Assembly: GCA_016748015.1 (NCBI GenBank)
Contig: JAAOMT010000617.1
Span: 442,635-506,634, forward strand
Length of the DNA stretch: 64,000 bases
From: Geosiphon pyriformis
Lineage: Eukaryota; Glomeromycota; Glomeromycetes; Archaeosporales; Geosiphonaceae
Direction: 5' to 3'
The stretch's first letter is position 1; the number at the start of each line of letters is the position of its first letter. The notes beneath the pieces are model-generated. The model had not been told where the DNA came from. It worked only from the letters and a program-made list of their open reading frames with translations, and did no database searches. The position numbers and the translations under genes were made by a program. This document shows, piece after piece, positions 1 to 11,000 of this stretch.

Positions 1-206
1 TTCTAACTTCTGAAATGTTGTAGTTTCCAAAAAAATAATTGTTGATGCGATTTTCAATATATTGGTATACTGATTTCTTGACAACTTCAATTCCGTCTAA
101 AATGTTGAATCTTTGCTTGCAGCGGGTGTAAATTGACTGATGATACTTTAGAGTTGTTGTGTCTGGTGTGATCGCCACTTTGAATTTGTTGCTGTGTTAT
201 TTCTGT
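1..206 (-). pseudogene. Gag N-terminus, family A (partial)
   Basis: The minus strand encodes the first residues of family A Gag: TPDTTTLKYHQSIYTRCKQ and onward to NYNISEVR at the window edge. The same segment begins Gag at 25700 and near 55960. No in-frame ATG is visible near the PBS in any copy, so the true start is unknown. The piece is too short to say anything about function beyond Gag. Confidence 0.7.
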
Positions 207-218
207 GGGAGAGCACCA
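207..218 (-). promoter_or_regulatory. tRNA primer-binding site, A-left
   Basis: Read on the minus strand, TGGTGCTCTCCC begins two bases after the LTR end, the usual place and the usual TGG start for a PBS. The primer tRNA would end GAGCACCA-3'. The core TGGTGCTC is also present in B elements. Confidence 0.7.
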
Positions 219-220
219 AA

Positions 221-1234
221 TGTTACTGGAGGTTTTTTGGTCTCTTTTTTTGAATGTTATAAATGTCTGTTGGTTGCAAATTCACATTTTCTAGAAGTAG
301 TTGAACCTCCAATAACTGAATTTATTTTCAAATTATCTTCTATAATTTGAACTAGCTGGGCTTATAAGTGGAATGGCCAATTTCTTGCCAGTTACTTTAT
401 GTAGTTACATTGTAGTAAATGTCAACTCTTTCCCAGGAATTGTTCATCTGGAAGCTCACAAAAAATGTGTAGTTACTTTGCTGTGAAAGTCAACACTTCT
501 ACAGAAATCTCATCTGTAGACTACCCTAATGATTTTAATAAAAAAAATAAAAGAAAAATAAAAAAAATGTAAAAGAAATAGAATTTTGTCAAGGGAAACG
601 TTTTTTATCCAGGCCTGGAGTTACTAACAGTTTACTGAAATTGGTAGCTAATCAATTTCAAAACGTTAGTTGGGTTTTGGGGATTTTCCAAGTGCAATAA
701 TTAAAGAATTTGGTTTTTTAAATTATTTGATATTTATTTCTTTTTATGTATATAAGAATGGTTCTAAGTGATAAATCTAAAGTAAGATACATTTTCTTAA
801 AAAGAAAAGCTCTTCTTTTATACAACTTGTTGTAGTACTAGTCTATGAACTTGCACTTTTTTTCTTTGCTCAAATTTTGGCGAACTAAAGATACATTTTG
901 ATGGACTACAAGTTATTTCACTGAACTATTGATTAATTTGGGTGAACTATTCATAATTTCGGTGAATTTCTATAAATTTCAGCAAATTTCTTATAAATTT
1001 CAGCAAATTTCTGTAAATTTTGGTGAATTTTTGAATGTTACAAAGTTCAAGATATTGTGTAATTTGATTATCCTACTTTTTGTTATACTAATTGGATTAT
1101 TTAATTAAATCATGATATGTGATAATTGATTAAATAATAAATGATAATTTGAAATGATATTAATATATTAATTAATTATAGGAATTATAAGGGTAATTTC
1201 ATGCTAATTAATAGCTAAAATTTTACTGGTAACA
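221..1234 (-). repeat. 5' LTR, family A (A-left)
   Basis: A 1014-bp LTR bounded by TGTTAC and GTAACA. It aligns with the 959-bp LTRs of A-nested and the 976-bp LTR of A-full. U3 (about 880-1030) holds repeated, CpG-decayed versions of a TTCGGCGAA palindrome. A TATA-like stretch lies near 745-760. A stem-loop, TCTACAG paired with CTGTAGA, is at 498-520. Confidence 0.85.
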
Positions 1235-1258
1235 ATGTGACAAAGACAACCAAGAAAA

Positions 1259-1894
1259 ATGGAAATACCAGAGCATATTTACACCATAGTTTAATAATTA
1301 TTCCAGGCCTTAAGTCAACAACCTTTAGACATGAAAATTATTATTAACAACCAAACAATTTGCTATCAAAACACCAAAAAAAAAACAAAGAATACACCAT
1401 ATCAGCAGTTACTAAAGAATGATAAAAACTGGTCAAACAACATAATAGAAAAAGTAAAAAACACTTTTGAGAAAATACTTATTATGGCACCAACAGAAAA
1501 ACTTACAAATGAGAATTGGAAGCAATAGACAGAACAACTTTTAATATCATACTGTTACTATCAGCTAGGTCGAAAGTTAAATATTCAGAAGTTGTATATT
1601 GACAAATCCAAGAGAATATTTAACCAAAACATAATACAGCAAATTGAAGAATTTATTGAGAAAAAAACAAACTTGACACTACATGTGAGAACAATTTATC
1701 AACTGCACAACATATTTCAGAACTATCCAGAAATACTGTTACAGTCTGACATGGAAACCATAACCATTAACTAATGGGGAAGAATGAACAATACACAAGT
1801 AGAAGATGTAAAGAACAGAGTCAAATAAACAATACTTGAAAAAAAAGTATTAGAGCTAATTCAGAATAAAGATTTTGATAGAGCTCAATATTAA
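1259..1894 (+). pseudogene. ORF3 of family B, copy 1
   Basis: This is a 636-bp frame from ATG to TAA between integrase and the 3' LTR, in the position where some retroelements carry env. The translation starts MEIPEHIYTIV and ends DFDRAQY. Four in-frame stops replace Gln or Trp codons present in other copies (two adjacent CAA to TAA near 1292, and others near 1526 and 1592). I see no signal peptide or membrane helix. The protein is Lys/Asn/Gln-rich with an Ile/Leu-rich helical C-terminus. Copies at 6065-6700 and 15860-16495 have exactly the same length. Function unknown. Confidence 0.7.
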
Positions 1895-1908
1895 AAAAGA
1901 GGAGATAA
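1893..1908 (+). promoter_or_regulatory. Polypurine tract before LTR
   Basis: AAAAAAGAGGAGATAA sits immediately before the TGTTAC of the LTR, where the plus-strand primer of an LTR element is expected. The same GGAGATAA tract precedes the LTR at 6714 and, on the minus strand, follows 15846. Confidence 0.65.
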
Positions 1909-2759
1909 TGTTACTCATAAAAAAAAAACAAATATAGGGAGAATAGTAGACCAATGAGTGAATAGTATGTAGCACGTGAACATATTGCTCAACAATATAG
2001 AGCAATGTCTAAAATCATGGCATATTGTTCAGCAATATGGAGCAATGTCAGAAAATTAGAGCACATCACTCAGCAATGTAAACATTGCTCAAGAAATCAT
2101 AACACATCACTTGGAAATGTAAGTGATCTCATAGAACATTAATTATGTATATATAGTGGTAGTATTAGAAGTAGAAAAAGCAGAATTCTTTAGTTAGAAA
2201 TCTTCTATCCACAAATATTAAATAAATAAATCATCTACTATCCAAATTCACTCTCCACTATCAACATAAAATGTTGATAGTAATTGATACTTAACTACAC
2301 TGGAACAATAGCTCTTAATCACGGCTATTGACAAGATACTAATTTGCACATTGCCTTGGCTTCTTTCTTTATTTTCTTTTATTTTTCTTTCATTTTTTGA
2401 TTTTTTTTGTTGAATACTAACTGATTAAGGATTAAAGTACTGAGTAATTAACGTCACAAATAGTCTGGTAAAAGACCCAGAAATAAGGGTAAAATTATAT
2501 ATATATTATCAGATAGCTTACCAGAAGGGCACAAATGCCAGAATAAATCCAGCCACTAAGCTGAAAAAAAAATTGGAAAAACAACTTAAGAATACAACCA
2601 CTATTAATCTTAAAAGATCTCTGTCTATTATACAAAAGACTCAACTCTAAAACCTTCAGATACAACTAACATACCAGTATTACCAGTATCATCAAGATAT
2701 TGAGCACCAAGTTATAGATTTGTTATTTAATTTGAGACCCCAAATAATCATCTGTAACA
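1909..2759 (+). repeat. LTR, family B (B-plus, first)
   Basis: 851 bp, TGTTAC..GTAACA. U3 has about four imperfect 40-bp repeats (about 1976-2140) built on CATTGCTCAGCAATG-like palindromes. These are followed by a strong TATA box (ATGTATATATAG near 2145-2156) and, at 2306-2330, a stem-loop with arms CAATAGC and GCTATTG. Confidence 0.88.
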
Positions 2760-3316
2760 ATAGATAGAATAGATATACCAGTTAATATGGCAGAGAAAGA
2801 AATTGTTGACAAAGAAAAAATTATCTCAACCTATTAAACAATTTCCATTCCACCATATGACCAGTATATATTAGTCATAAAAAGGAAAGTAAGGGATCAA
2901 GCTCAATTGTTTGAAGCAGAAGCCACTATTTGTGAATCAGGCGAGATTGGACTCACCAATCTCTACATATCAGCCAAAAGCCCCAAAAACATCAAAATTC
3001 TCATTTATAATACAACTGGAAAAGTCATCAAAATACCAAAAGGAATTATCATTGAATATTTAACCACCAAAGTTGAGGATCAACCACCAAACCACATTCC
3101 AAATTTTCTACAGCTTTGCAGATATGTGGACATTACATCACAAATCATCTATAGAAGAAGTGAATATTATCTCCTCCAACCAGAACAATTGGAACAGATG
3201 AATATAGGAAATTTAGATCCACTTCAACAGATACAACTCAAGATATTACTCAACAATTTCAATAACATCTTTTCTAGTGAAAATGAATTTGGCCAAACCA
3301 ACATCATCCAGCATTA
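2760..3316 (+). pseudogene. Pol segment between dUTPase and RT, family B
   Basis: The sequence picks up directly after the LTR with the last codons of the dUTPase region, then an intact 136-residue stretch (FEAEATICESGEIGLTNLY.. to TNIIQH). The same region at 27866-28297 follows the dUTPase motif 5 GFGSTG, which fixes its place in Pol. It resembles the linker between protease or dUTPase and RT in Ty3 polyproteins. It has no recognised domain of its own. Confidence 0.65.
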
Positions 3317-4189
3317 GATCAAGACTGAAAATGCAATGCCAATTAAACAAAGAGCATACAGAGTACCATCAGCTAGCCATGAGATTATTTGTCAAGAAAT
3401 TAACCAAATGCTTGACAATGGATTAATTCAGCCATCAATGAATCTATGGTCATCACCAGTGGTACTGGTCCATAAGAAAAATGTGAAAATCCGTTTTTGT
3501 ATAGACTACTAGAAACTGAATGGAGTAACAAAAGATGATAGCTATTTAACTCCAAAAATCCAAGAACTATTCGATGCTTTTGGAGGAAATAAATGGTTCT
3601 TAACACTAGATTTAAATAGTAGTTACTGACAAGTAGCCATGGATCCAGCCAACAAAGAAAAAACAGCATTCACCACAAAAGAAAGAAATTTTGAGTTTGA
3701 AGTTATGCCATTTGGCTTGATAAATGCTCCAGCAACATTCCAACAGCTTATGGAAATTGTCTATACTGAATTACTATGAAAATCAGTAGTCATATACTTA
3801 GATGACACCAATGTGTTCTTAAAAACATTTAATAATTATCTGCATTATCTCCAACAAGTGTTTGAAAGATTAAGAAGAACAGAATTAAAACTAAACGCAA
3901 CTAAATGTTTCTTTGGAAAAACTGAACTCAAGTTTTTGGGACATATAATGAGCAAAAATGAAATCAAAACAAATCCAGACAAAATTAAAGTAGTTAAGAA
4001 CTTTCCAGTACCAACTAACTTGACAAAACTAAGAGCATTTTTAGGTTTTGTAGGCTATTATTGCCATTTTATCAAAGACTTTTCAAAACTGGCTCAGTCT
4101 TTTCACTATCTACAGACCAAAAATGTGAAGTATAAATGGACCAAAGCTCAACAAGAAGCATTTGACACATTAAGAAAAAAGCTTATCTA
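3317..4189 (+). pseudogene. Reverse transcriptase, Ty3/gypsy family B
   Basis: This is an RNA-directed DNA polymerase domain. Visible blocks are the region around IRFCIDY, the finger/palm motif SSYxQVAMDP, FGLINAPATFQQL, the catalytic YLDD at 3795-3806, and the thumb part FLGHIMSKNEIKTNPDKI followed by LRAFLGFVGYY. Stops interrupt it, for example TGA for Trp in SSYWQ and in LLWKSVV, and TAG for Arg or Gln near 3510. The active-site aspartates survive here, unlike in B-inner and B-outer. Confidence 0.85.
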
Positions 4190-4600
4190 AGCTCCAGTAT
4201 TAATATATCCAGATCACAGCAAACCATTCATAATCACCACCGATGCATCAGGTCAAGCATTGGAAACAGTACTATCACAGAAAAGATCAAATAGAAGAGA
4301 ACATCCAGTAGCTTACACCAGTAGAAACTTAAGTTCAGCTGAGAAAAACTATAGAACTCCAGCACTAGAACACTTAGCTATCTATTAGGCTGTTATTAAA
4401 TGGAAAGAATATTTGAGTCAAAAGTTTGAAGTGTATACTAATCACAAAAGATTGACTTCAATCCAGAAACAAGATTTTGCAAACAATTGCTATGCCAGAT
4501 GGAAAATAGAACTTTCACTATTTAATTATATAATACATTATAAAAAGGGAAAACACAATAGAAATGCTGATGGACTGTCATAAATGAAACAAATCTAAAA
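4190..4600 (+). pseudogene. RNase H of Ty3/gypsy Pol, family B
   Basis: This follows RT in the same frame after a TAA that replaces Gln (IQAPV). Motifs seen are ITTDASGQAL (first catalytic Asp), EHLAIYxAVIKWKEYL (catalytic Glu), and YTNHKRLT where the third Asp would be expected (T-D-H in intact relatives). A TAG replaces Trp in AIYWAV. It removes RNA from the RNA:DNA hybrid in functional elements; this copy is dead. Confidence 0.75.
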
Positions 4601-4654
4601 ACATTCCAACAAAAAATATAACAAAAAATGAATATACAAAAATACCAACAACTT

Positions 4655-6010
4655 TAATATTATATAAATACCCAATTGTTCAAGAAGAAATTATCTCAAA
4701 AAAAACAAAGGAACATAAAACAACAATCAAAAAATTTTATCAACTATCAAAATATACTTTACTGGAAGAACAGAAGAAATTCAGATCAACCAACTAGAGT
4801 AATCACAGAACCAGAGAAAGAGACAATATTATTCAACATGCACTCAAACCCAACAGCAGGACATTTTTATAAAGAAACAACCATAGAAAGAATCAAAAAG
4901 AGATATTATTGGCCATTAATGTATCCAGACATTATTCAATATGTTCAGAATTGTGATGCTTGTCAGAAAAGAGGTGGAACAAGACCAAGTAAACCATTAA
5001 AACCAATCAAAGTAGAACAACCATTCGATCACATTGGAATTGACTTAGTCAGACCATTAACAATTACCAGCAGAGGCAACAGATATATTGCAGTAGCCAT
5101 GAATTATCTCACAAAATAGTCAGAAGCAAAAGCCATTCAAAGAGCAGATGCAGAATCTATTGCCAAATTTGTTCATCAAGATTTGATATGTCAACATGGA
5201 TATCCAAAAAAACTACTATCAGATCAAGAAACTCATTTTGTGAATAGAACATATACAGAATTAAGTCAAAGATTTGGGATAAAAAGACCATTATTATCAC
5301 CATATTATCCATAAACAAATGGACTAGTCGAAAAGTTTAACAGAACACTGTGTAAAGCAATCGCCAAAATCAGTTAAGAAAACCAAAATAAATGAGATTT
5401 GTTTATACTATCAGTATTATTTGCTTATTGGACAATGTGACAAGATACTACACAAGCAACACCATTTGAATTGGTATATGGTAGGACAGCAATATTACCA
5501 GTTAAGAGAAAGATCAGCACATATCTAACAAAACCAATAACAAAAGCTAATTTCCAAAAAACATTGTTAAAAAGAACATATGACCTAATGGAAACACTAA
5601 AAAACAGATGATGAAAAGCAGCTGATAACATCCAAAAGTCACATGAAAAACAAAAAAAAAGACATGATAATTAACTACCAAACAAACCAGTTAAATTCAA
5701 GATTGGAGACAAAATACTTTTATATCATACCAAAGCAAAAAAACAATAAAGTAAAAAATTTGATCTCAAATGGGATGAACCATTTCACATACAAAAAATT
5801 CTTTAAAATAAAGCTTATAAACTAAGATGGAACAACAAAATTTTAGCCAAAGCAGCACATGATGATTGACTGAAACCATATTACCAAATAGCATCATCAT
5901 CCACCAATAACATTCCACAATTAGGAGTACAATAAATACTGGTTTAATCAGATGAGATTCCATGAGATCTGGAACCAATCATAATCATTGAACCAAACAC
6001 ATAAAATCAA
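4655..6010 (+). pseudogene. Integrase, Ty3/gypsy family B
   Basis: The zinc-binding HHCC domain is visible (MHSNPTAGHFYKE .. CDACQKRGG), then the core with GIDLV (first Asp), LLSDQETHFV (second Asp) and TNGLVEKFNRT (Glu). The C-terminal part continues to about 6000. TAG replaces Trp in LTKWSEAK near 5119 and further TAA/TGA codons break the frame. No chromodomain was recognised. Confidence 0.82.
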
Positions 6011-6064
6011 ACAATAAAAGAGTATATAAAAACACAGTATACGCAATAAAGGCAACCAAGAAAA

Positions 6065-6700
6065 ATGGAAATACCAGAGCATATTCATGCCATAGTTCAA
6101 TAATTATTCCAGGCCTTAAATCAACAACCTTTAAACATGGAAATTATTGTTAACAACCAAACAATTTGCTATCGAAACACCAAAAGAAAGACAAAAAATA
6201 CACCATATTAGCGGTTACTAAAGAATAATAAAAACTGGTCAAACAATATAATAGAAAAAGTAAAAAACACTTTTGAAAAAATACCAATTATGGCACCAAC
6301 AAAAGAACTTACAAAAAAGAATTGGAAACAATGAACAAAACAACTTCCAATATTATACTGTTACTACTAGTTAGATTGAAAGTTAAATATTCAGGAGTTG
6401 TATATTGACAAATCTAAGAAAATATTCAACCAAGACATAATACAACAAATTGAAGAATTTATTGGAAAGAAAACAAATTCAACACTACATGTTAAAACAA
6501 TGTACTAACTACACAACATATTTTGGAACTACTCAGAAATACTGTTACACTCTGAAATAGAAACCATAACCATTAACCAATGGGGAAGAATGAACAATAC
6601 ACAAGTAAAAAACATAAAAAACAGAGTCGAACAAACAATACTTGAAAAAGAAGTATTAGAATTAATTCAAAACAAAGATTTTGACAGAGCTCAATATTAA
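6065..6700 (+). pseudogene. ORF3 of family B, copy 2
   Basis: This is the same 636-bp frame as at 1259-1894, with no net indel. It has different premature stops, for example one replacing Gln in the NxLHNIF segment. It lies between integrase and a polypurine tract and LTR. The N-terminal pattern IP..I..L.Q.L.QAL...P....I.I.NN.I.Y.. is shared with the corresponding ORF of family A at 48658-48807, so it is a real, old component of these elements rather than chance. Confidence 0.7.
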
Positions 6701-6713
6701 AAAAAGGAGATAA

Positions 6714-7605
6714 TGTTACTTATAAAAAAAAAGAAAAACAGATATAGAAAATAGTAGACCAATAAGAGAATAGTATTTAACATATGAGCACATTGCTCAG
6801 CAATGTGAAGCAATGTCAAAAATCATGGCACATTGCTCAACAATATGGAGCAATATCAGAAAGCATGGTATATTGCTCAGGAATATGGAGCGATGTTAGA
6901 AAATTAGGGCACATTATTCAGCAATATGAGCATTGCTCAAGAAATTATAGCACATTGCTCAAGAATATGAGTGATCTCGTAGAACATCAATTATGTATAT
7001 ATAGTGGTAGTGTTAGAAGTAGAAAGAGCAGAATCTCTAGTTAGAAAATCTTCCATCCACAAAAATATTAAATAAATAAATCATCTACTATCCAAATTCA
7101 CTCTTCACTATCAACATTTTATGTTGATAGTAATTGATACTTAACTATGTTGGAACAATAGCTCTTAATCATGGCTATTGATGAGATACTAACTTGCACA
7201 TTACCTTGGCTCATTTTTTTATTTTTTTTTATTTTTTTCTTTCTTTGATTTTTCTTGTTAAATACTAACTGATTAAGAATTAAAGTGCTGAGAAATTGAT
7301 GTCATGGATAGTCTGGTAAAAGATCCAGAAATAAGAGTAAAATTATATATATATTAATAGATAGCTTACCAGAAGGGCACAAATGCCAGAATAAATCCGG
7401 CCACTAAGCTGAAGACAAAAATTGAGAACACAACTCACCAACCAACTACATTGTCATTAAATTTCTGTCCATTATACAAAGAACTCCACTCTAAAAAACC
7501 TTTAGATACAACCAACATGCCAGTAATATCAGTATTGTCAAAATATTGAGCACCAAGTTACAGATTTGTTATTTGATTTGAAATCCCAAATAATCATCTG
7601 TAACA
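6714..7605 (+). repeat. LTR, family B (B-plus, second)
   Basis: 892 bp, TGTTAC..GTAACA, preceded by the purine tract AAAAAAAGGAGATAA. There are five U3 repeats (about 6784-6985), a TATA box near 6990, and a stem-loop at 7156-7180. It retains CCGG where several sister LTRs read CCAG, which is useful for reconstructing the target site of B-inner. Confidence 0.88.
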
Positions 7606-7775
7606 CCAGTTTTTTGGTTAGTTTTGTAGTTACTGGTATGGTGTATTTTTTTTTTTGCTTGGTGTTTTGATAGCAAATTGTTTGGTAGTTGATAATAATT
7701 TTTATGTTCAATTGTTGTTGATTTAAGGCCTAAAATAATTGTTGAGCTAAGGTATGGATATAATTTAGTATTTCT
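7606..7775 (-). pseudogene. ORF3 N-terminal fragment, family B copy 4
   Basis: The minus strand encodes the first ~55 residues of ORF3. The initiator ATG has become ATA, and a stop replaces Gln. The rest is lost at the junction with the B-plus LTR at 7605. Confidence 0.6.
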
Positions 7776-7789
7776 ATTTTTTTTGGTTT

Positions 7790-9225
7790 TTTTATTATGT
7801 ATATCATGTCCTTATATACTCTTTTGGTTAATTAATTTGATGTATTTGAATCAATAATTATAATTGGTTTCAGATCTTGTGGAATCTCATTTGGTTGGAC
7901 TAGTATTTATTATACTTCTAGTTGTGAAATATTATTAATAGATAATAATGCTATATTGTAATATAGTTTTAGTCAATTTCTATGTACTGCTTTGATTATA
8001 ATTTTGTTGTTTCATCTTAATTTATAAGTTCTATTTTCTAGAATTTTTTCTATGTAAAATGAGCCATTCCATTTGGAGTCAAATTTTCCACTCCATTGTT
8101 TTTCTGCTTTGGTATAATATAAAAGTACTTTGTCTCCAATTCTAAATTCAACTGGTTTATCTGGTAATTGGTTATCATGTCATTTTTTTTGTTTTTTTTG
8201 TAATTTTTAAATGTTATTAGCTGCTTTTTGTCTTTTGTTTTTCAATGTTTCTATTAGTTTGTACATTTTTCTGAGCAATGTTTTTTGGAAGTTGGCTTCT
8301 GTTATTGGTTTAGTTGAATATGTATTGACTTTTATCTCAACTGGTAAAGTTACTGTTTTACCATAAACAAGTTCAAATGGTATTGCTTGTGTAGTATTTT
8401 GCTTTATTGTCTAATAAGCAAATAGTATTAATGATATAAACAAATTCTATTTGTCCTGGTTTTTTTGGCTGATTTTGGAAATTGTTTTACACAATGTTCT
8501 GTTAAACTTTTCCACTAAACTATTTGTTTATAAATGATATGATAATAATAATAGTCTTTTAATTCTAAATTTTTGGCTTAATTCTGCTAATGTTCTGTTT
8601 ACAAAGTGAGTTTCTTGATCTGATAGCAATATTTTTGAGCATCTGTGTTGACAAATCAAATCTTGGTAAACAAATTTGGCTATAGATTCTGCATCTGCTC
8701 TTTGAATTGCTTTTGCTTCTGGCCATTTTGTGAAATAATCTATGACTACTGCTATATAATAATTGTTTCTACTGGTTATTGTTAATGATTTGATTAAGTC
8801 AATTCCAATTCTATCAAATGGTTGTTCTACTTTAATTGGTCTTAGTGGTTTACTAAGTCTTGTTCCTTTTTTTTTGACAAGCATTACAATTTTGAACATA
8901 TTAAATGATGTCTGGATATATTGATGGCCAATAATATTTCTTTCTGGTTTTTTCTATAGTTGCTTCTTTATGAAAATATCCTGCTGTTGGATCTGAATAC
9001 ATGTTATATAGTATTGTTTCTTTTTCTGGTTTCATGATTACTCTAAGTAGTTAATCTGAATTCTTTTTGTTTTTTTAATATAGTATATTTTAGTGAATAA
9101 TAAAATATTTGGATTGTTGTTTAATATTGTTTTATTCCTCTCGAGATAATTTTTCTTGGAACTGTTGAGTATTAATATAATGTTGGAGTTATTGATATTT
9201 TTGTGTATTTATCTTTTGTTATATT
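7790..9225 (-). pseudogene. Integrase, B-outer
   Basis: The core is readable at 8528-8899: GIDLIKS (first Asp), LLSDQETHF (second Asp), ending at a TAA that replaces the Gln of HPQTNG. The Glu block (LVEKFNR) is just downstream near 8505. The HHCC finger and C-terminal domain are present but broken by stops. About 1.4 kb, the normal size for Ty3 integrase. Confidence 0.75.
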
Positions 9226-9720
9226 TTTAGGTCAAAATATTCTTAAATTTGTTTTATTTGTAACAAACTGTCAGCATTTCCATTTTCTTTTTTCTTTTTA
9301 TAATATATGATATATTTGAATAATAAAAGTTTTATTTTCTATCTTGCATAACAATCATTTCCAAATTTTTGCTTTTGGATTAATGTCAATCCTTTGTGAT
9401 CAGTGTATATGTCAAATTTCTGACTTAAGTATTCTTTTTATTTTATTACTGCCCAATAGATAGCTAAGTGTTCTAGTGCTAGTGTTCTATAGTTTTTTTC
9501 AGCTGGATTTAAGCTGTGACTAGCATATGCTATTGGATGTTCTTTTCTATCTGGTTTTTTCTAAAATAATACTGCTTCTAATGCTTGATTTGATGCATTA
9601 ATGGTAATGATAAATGGCTTGCTGTAATCTGAATAGATTAATACTAATACTTGAATAAGTTTTTTTCTTAAAGTATCAAAAGCTTTTTGCTGTTTTTCAG
9701 TCTATTTATATTTTACATTC
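9226..9720 (-). pseudogene. RNase H, B-outer
   Basis: Weakly preserved: the minus strand still reads EHLAIYWAVIK and similar blocks between integrase and RT. There are several frame breaks. It is recognised by alignment to 4190-4600 and 18000-18470. Confidence 0.6.
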
Positions 9721-10545
9721 TTGGCTTGAAATTGGTGAAGTAGCTAAGCCAGTTTGAAGAAGTTCTGGATAAAGCAGTAGTAATATCCAGCGAATTTCAA
9801 GAATACTTATAGTTCTGTCAAATTTGTTGGTACCAGAAAGTTTTTGACAGTCTTAATTTTGTCTGGATCTGTTTTGATATTGTCTTTACTTATTACATAT
9901 TTTAAAAATTTCAATTTCATTTTGCTAAAAAAGCACTTAGTTGCATTTTATTTTAATTCTACTCTTTTCAACCTCTTGAACACTTGCTGAATGCAAATAA
10001 TCATCAAATATTTTTAAGAACATATTGGTGTTATTTAAATATATAACTACTGATTTCCATAACAGTCTGGTATAAACAATTTTCATAAGCCATTGAAATA
10101 TGACTGGAGTATTGGTTAAGCCAAATAGCATGACTTCAAATTCGAAATTTCTTTCTTTAGTAGTGAATGTAGTTTTTTTTTATTAGCTGAATTTATGGCT
10201 ACTTGCCAGTAAACATTATCCAAGTTTAATATGGAGAACCATTTTTTTCCTCCAAATGTATTGAATAATTTTTGAATTCATAAAATAGAGTAGCTGTCTC
10301 TACAAGTTACACTATTGAGTTTTCTATAATCTACACAAAAACAGATTTTTCTATTCTTCTTATGAACTAGTACCATTGATGATGACCATGAACTTATTAA
10401 TAATTAAATTAACCCATTGTTTAACATTTGGTTGATCTTCTGTTAAATGATTTCATGGCTTGCTGGTGGTACTCTGTATGTTTTTTGTTTAATTGGCATT
10501 GCATCTTTAGTCTTGATCTGATGCTGGATGATATCAGTTCTACCA
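9721..10545 (-). pseudogene. Reverse transcriptase, B-outer
   Basis: Readable pieces include MLFGLTNTPVIFQWLMKIVYTRLLWKSVVIYL at 9937-10131. The catalytic YLDD has become YLNN at 10030-10041, both Asp to Asn, each a G-to-A change on the coding strand. The enzyme is therefore dead even without its stops. Confidence 0.75.
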
Positions 10546-11000
10546 AATTTGTTTTTACTTGTAAAGATATTAGTAAAATTGTTGAATAACATTTTGAGTT
10601 GCATTTATTGAAATGGGTTTAGATTTCCCAAGTTTATTTGTTCTAATTGTTCTGATTGGAGCAAATAACATTCTTTTTATTCATATATTGTTTGTGATAT
10701 AATATCCACATATCTACACAATTGTGGAAAATCTGGAATAGTGTTTGGTAGTTGGTCTTCAATTTTAGTGCTTAAGTATCCAATAGTGATTCTTTTTGGT
10801 ATTTTGATGGGATCTTCAGTTGTATTGTAGATGGAAATTTTAATGTGATTATTGTTTTTGGCTAGTATATACAAATTGGTAAGTCCAATCTTTTTTGATT
10901 CACAAATTGTAGTTTCTATTTCAAAAATTTGAGTCTGATCTCTTACTTTCCTTTCAATAGTTAACATGTACTAGTCATATAATAGAATAGAAATTGGTTA
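10546..11000 (-). pseudogene. Pol linker between dUTPase and RT, B-outer
   Basis: A 96-residue open stretch (10677-10967) parallels the plus-strand segment at 2907-3317 and B-inner 27866-28297. Its sequence includes FEIETTICESKKIGLTNLY. It is part of the polyprotein, not a separate gene. Confidence 0.6.

Larger units (their letters stand above)
1..1234 (-). mobile_element. A-left: 5' end of a Ty3/gypsy element, family A
   Basis: This is the 5' end of a minus-strand family A element: the start of gag (1 to about 206), a primer-binding site and a complete 5' LTR. The rest lies left of the window. It is inserted just upstream of ORF3 of a plus-strand family B element. The right flank starts ATGT, where the B copy near 16510 reads ACGT on the coding strand, so the target was probably ACGT. 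It matches A-nested (19129-26704) and A-full (47429-57001) along its whole length. Confidence 0.85.
1235..7605 (+). mobile_element. B-plus: tandem Ty3/gypsy remnant, family B
   Basis: In order this holds a 3' internal tail with ORF3, a full LTR, a pol segment that starts at the end of dUTPase, RT, RNase H, integrase, ORF3 and a second LTR. There is no PBS, gag or protease after the first LTR. It is therefore not a simple insertion. Recombination or deletion joined LTR to pol. The right edge abuts ORF3 of a minus-strand B element in opposite orientation. Confidence 0.8.

Noticed and set aside
1259-1894. ORF3 as a retroviral-type envelope gene
   Set aside because: No signal peptide, membrane helix, Cys pairs or glycosylation-rich ectodomain; the sequence is hydrophilic and Lys/Asn-rich.
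1976-2140. CRISPR-like array of about 40-bp repeats
   Set aside because: Units are contiguous, degenerate and palindromic with no unique spacers. They lie in the U3 of LTRs in front of a TATA box in a eukaryotic sequence.
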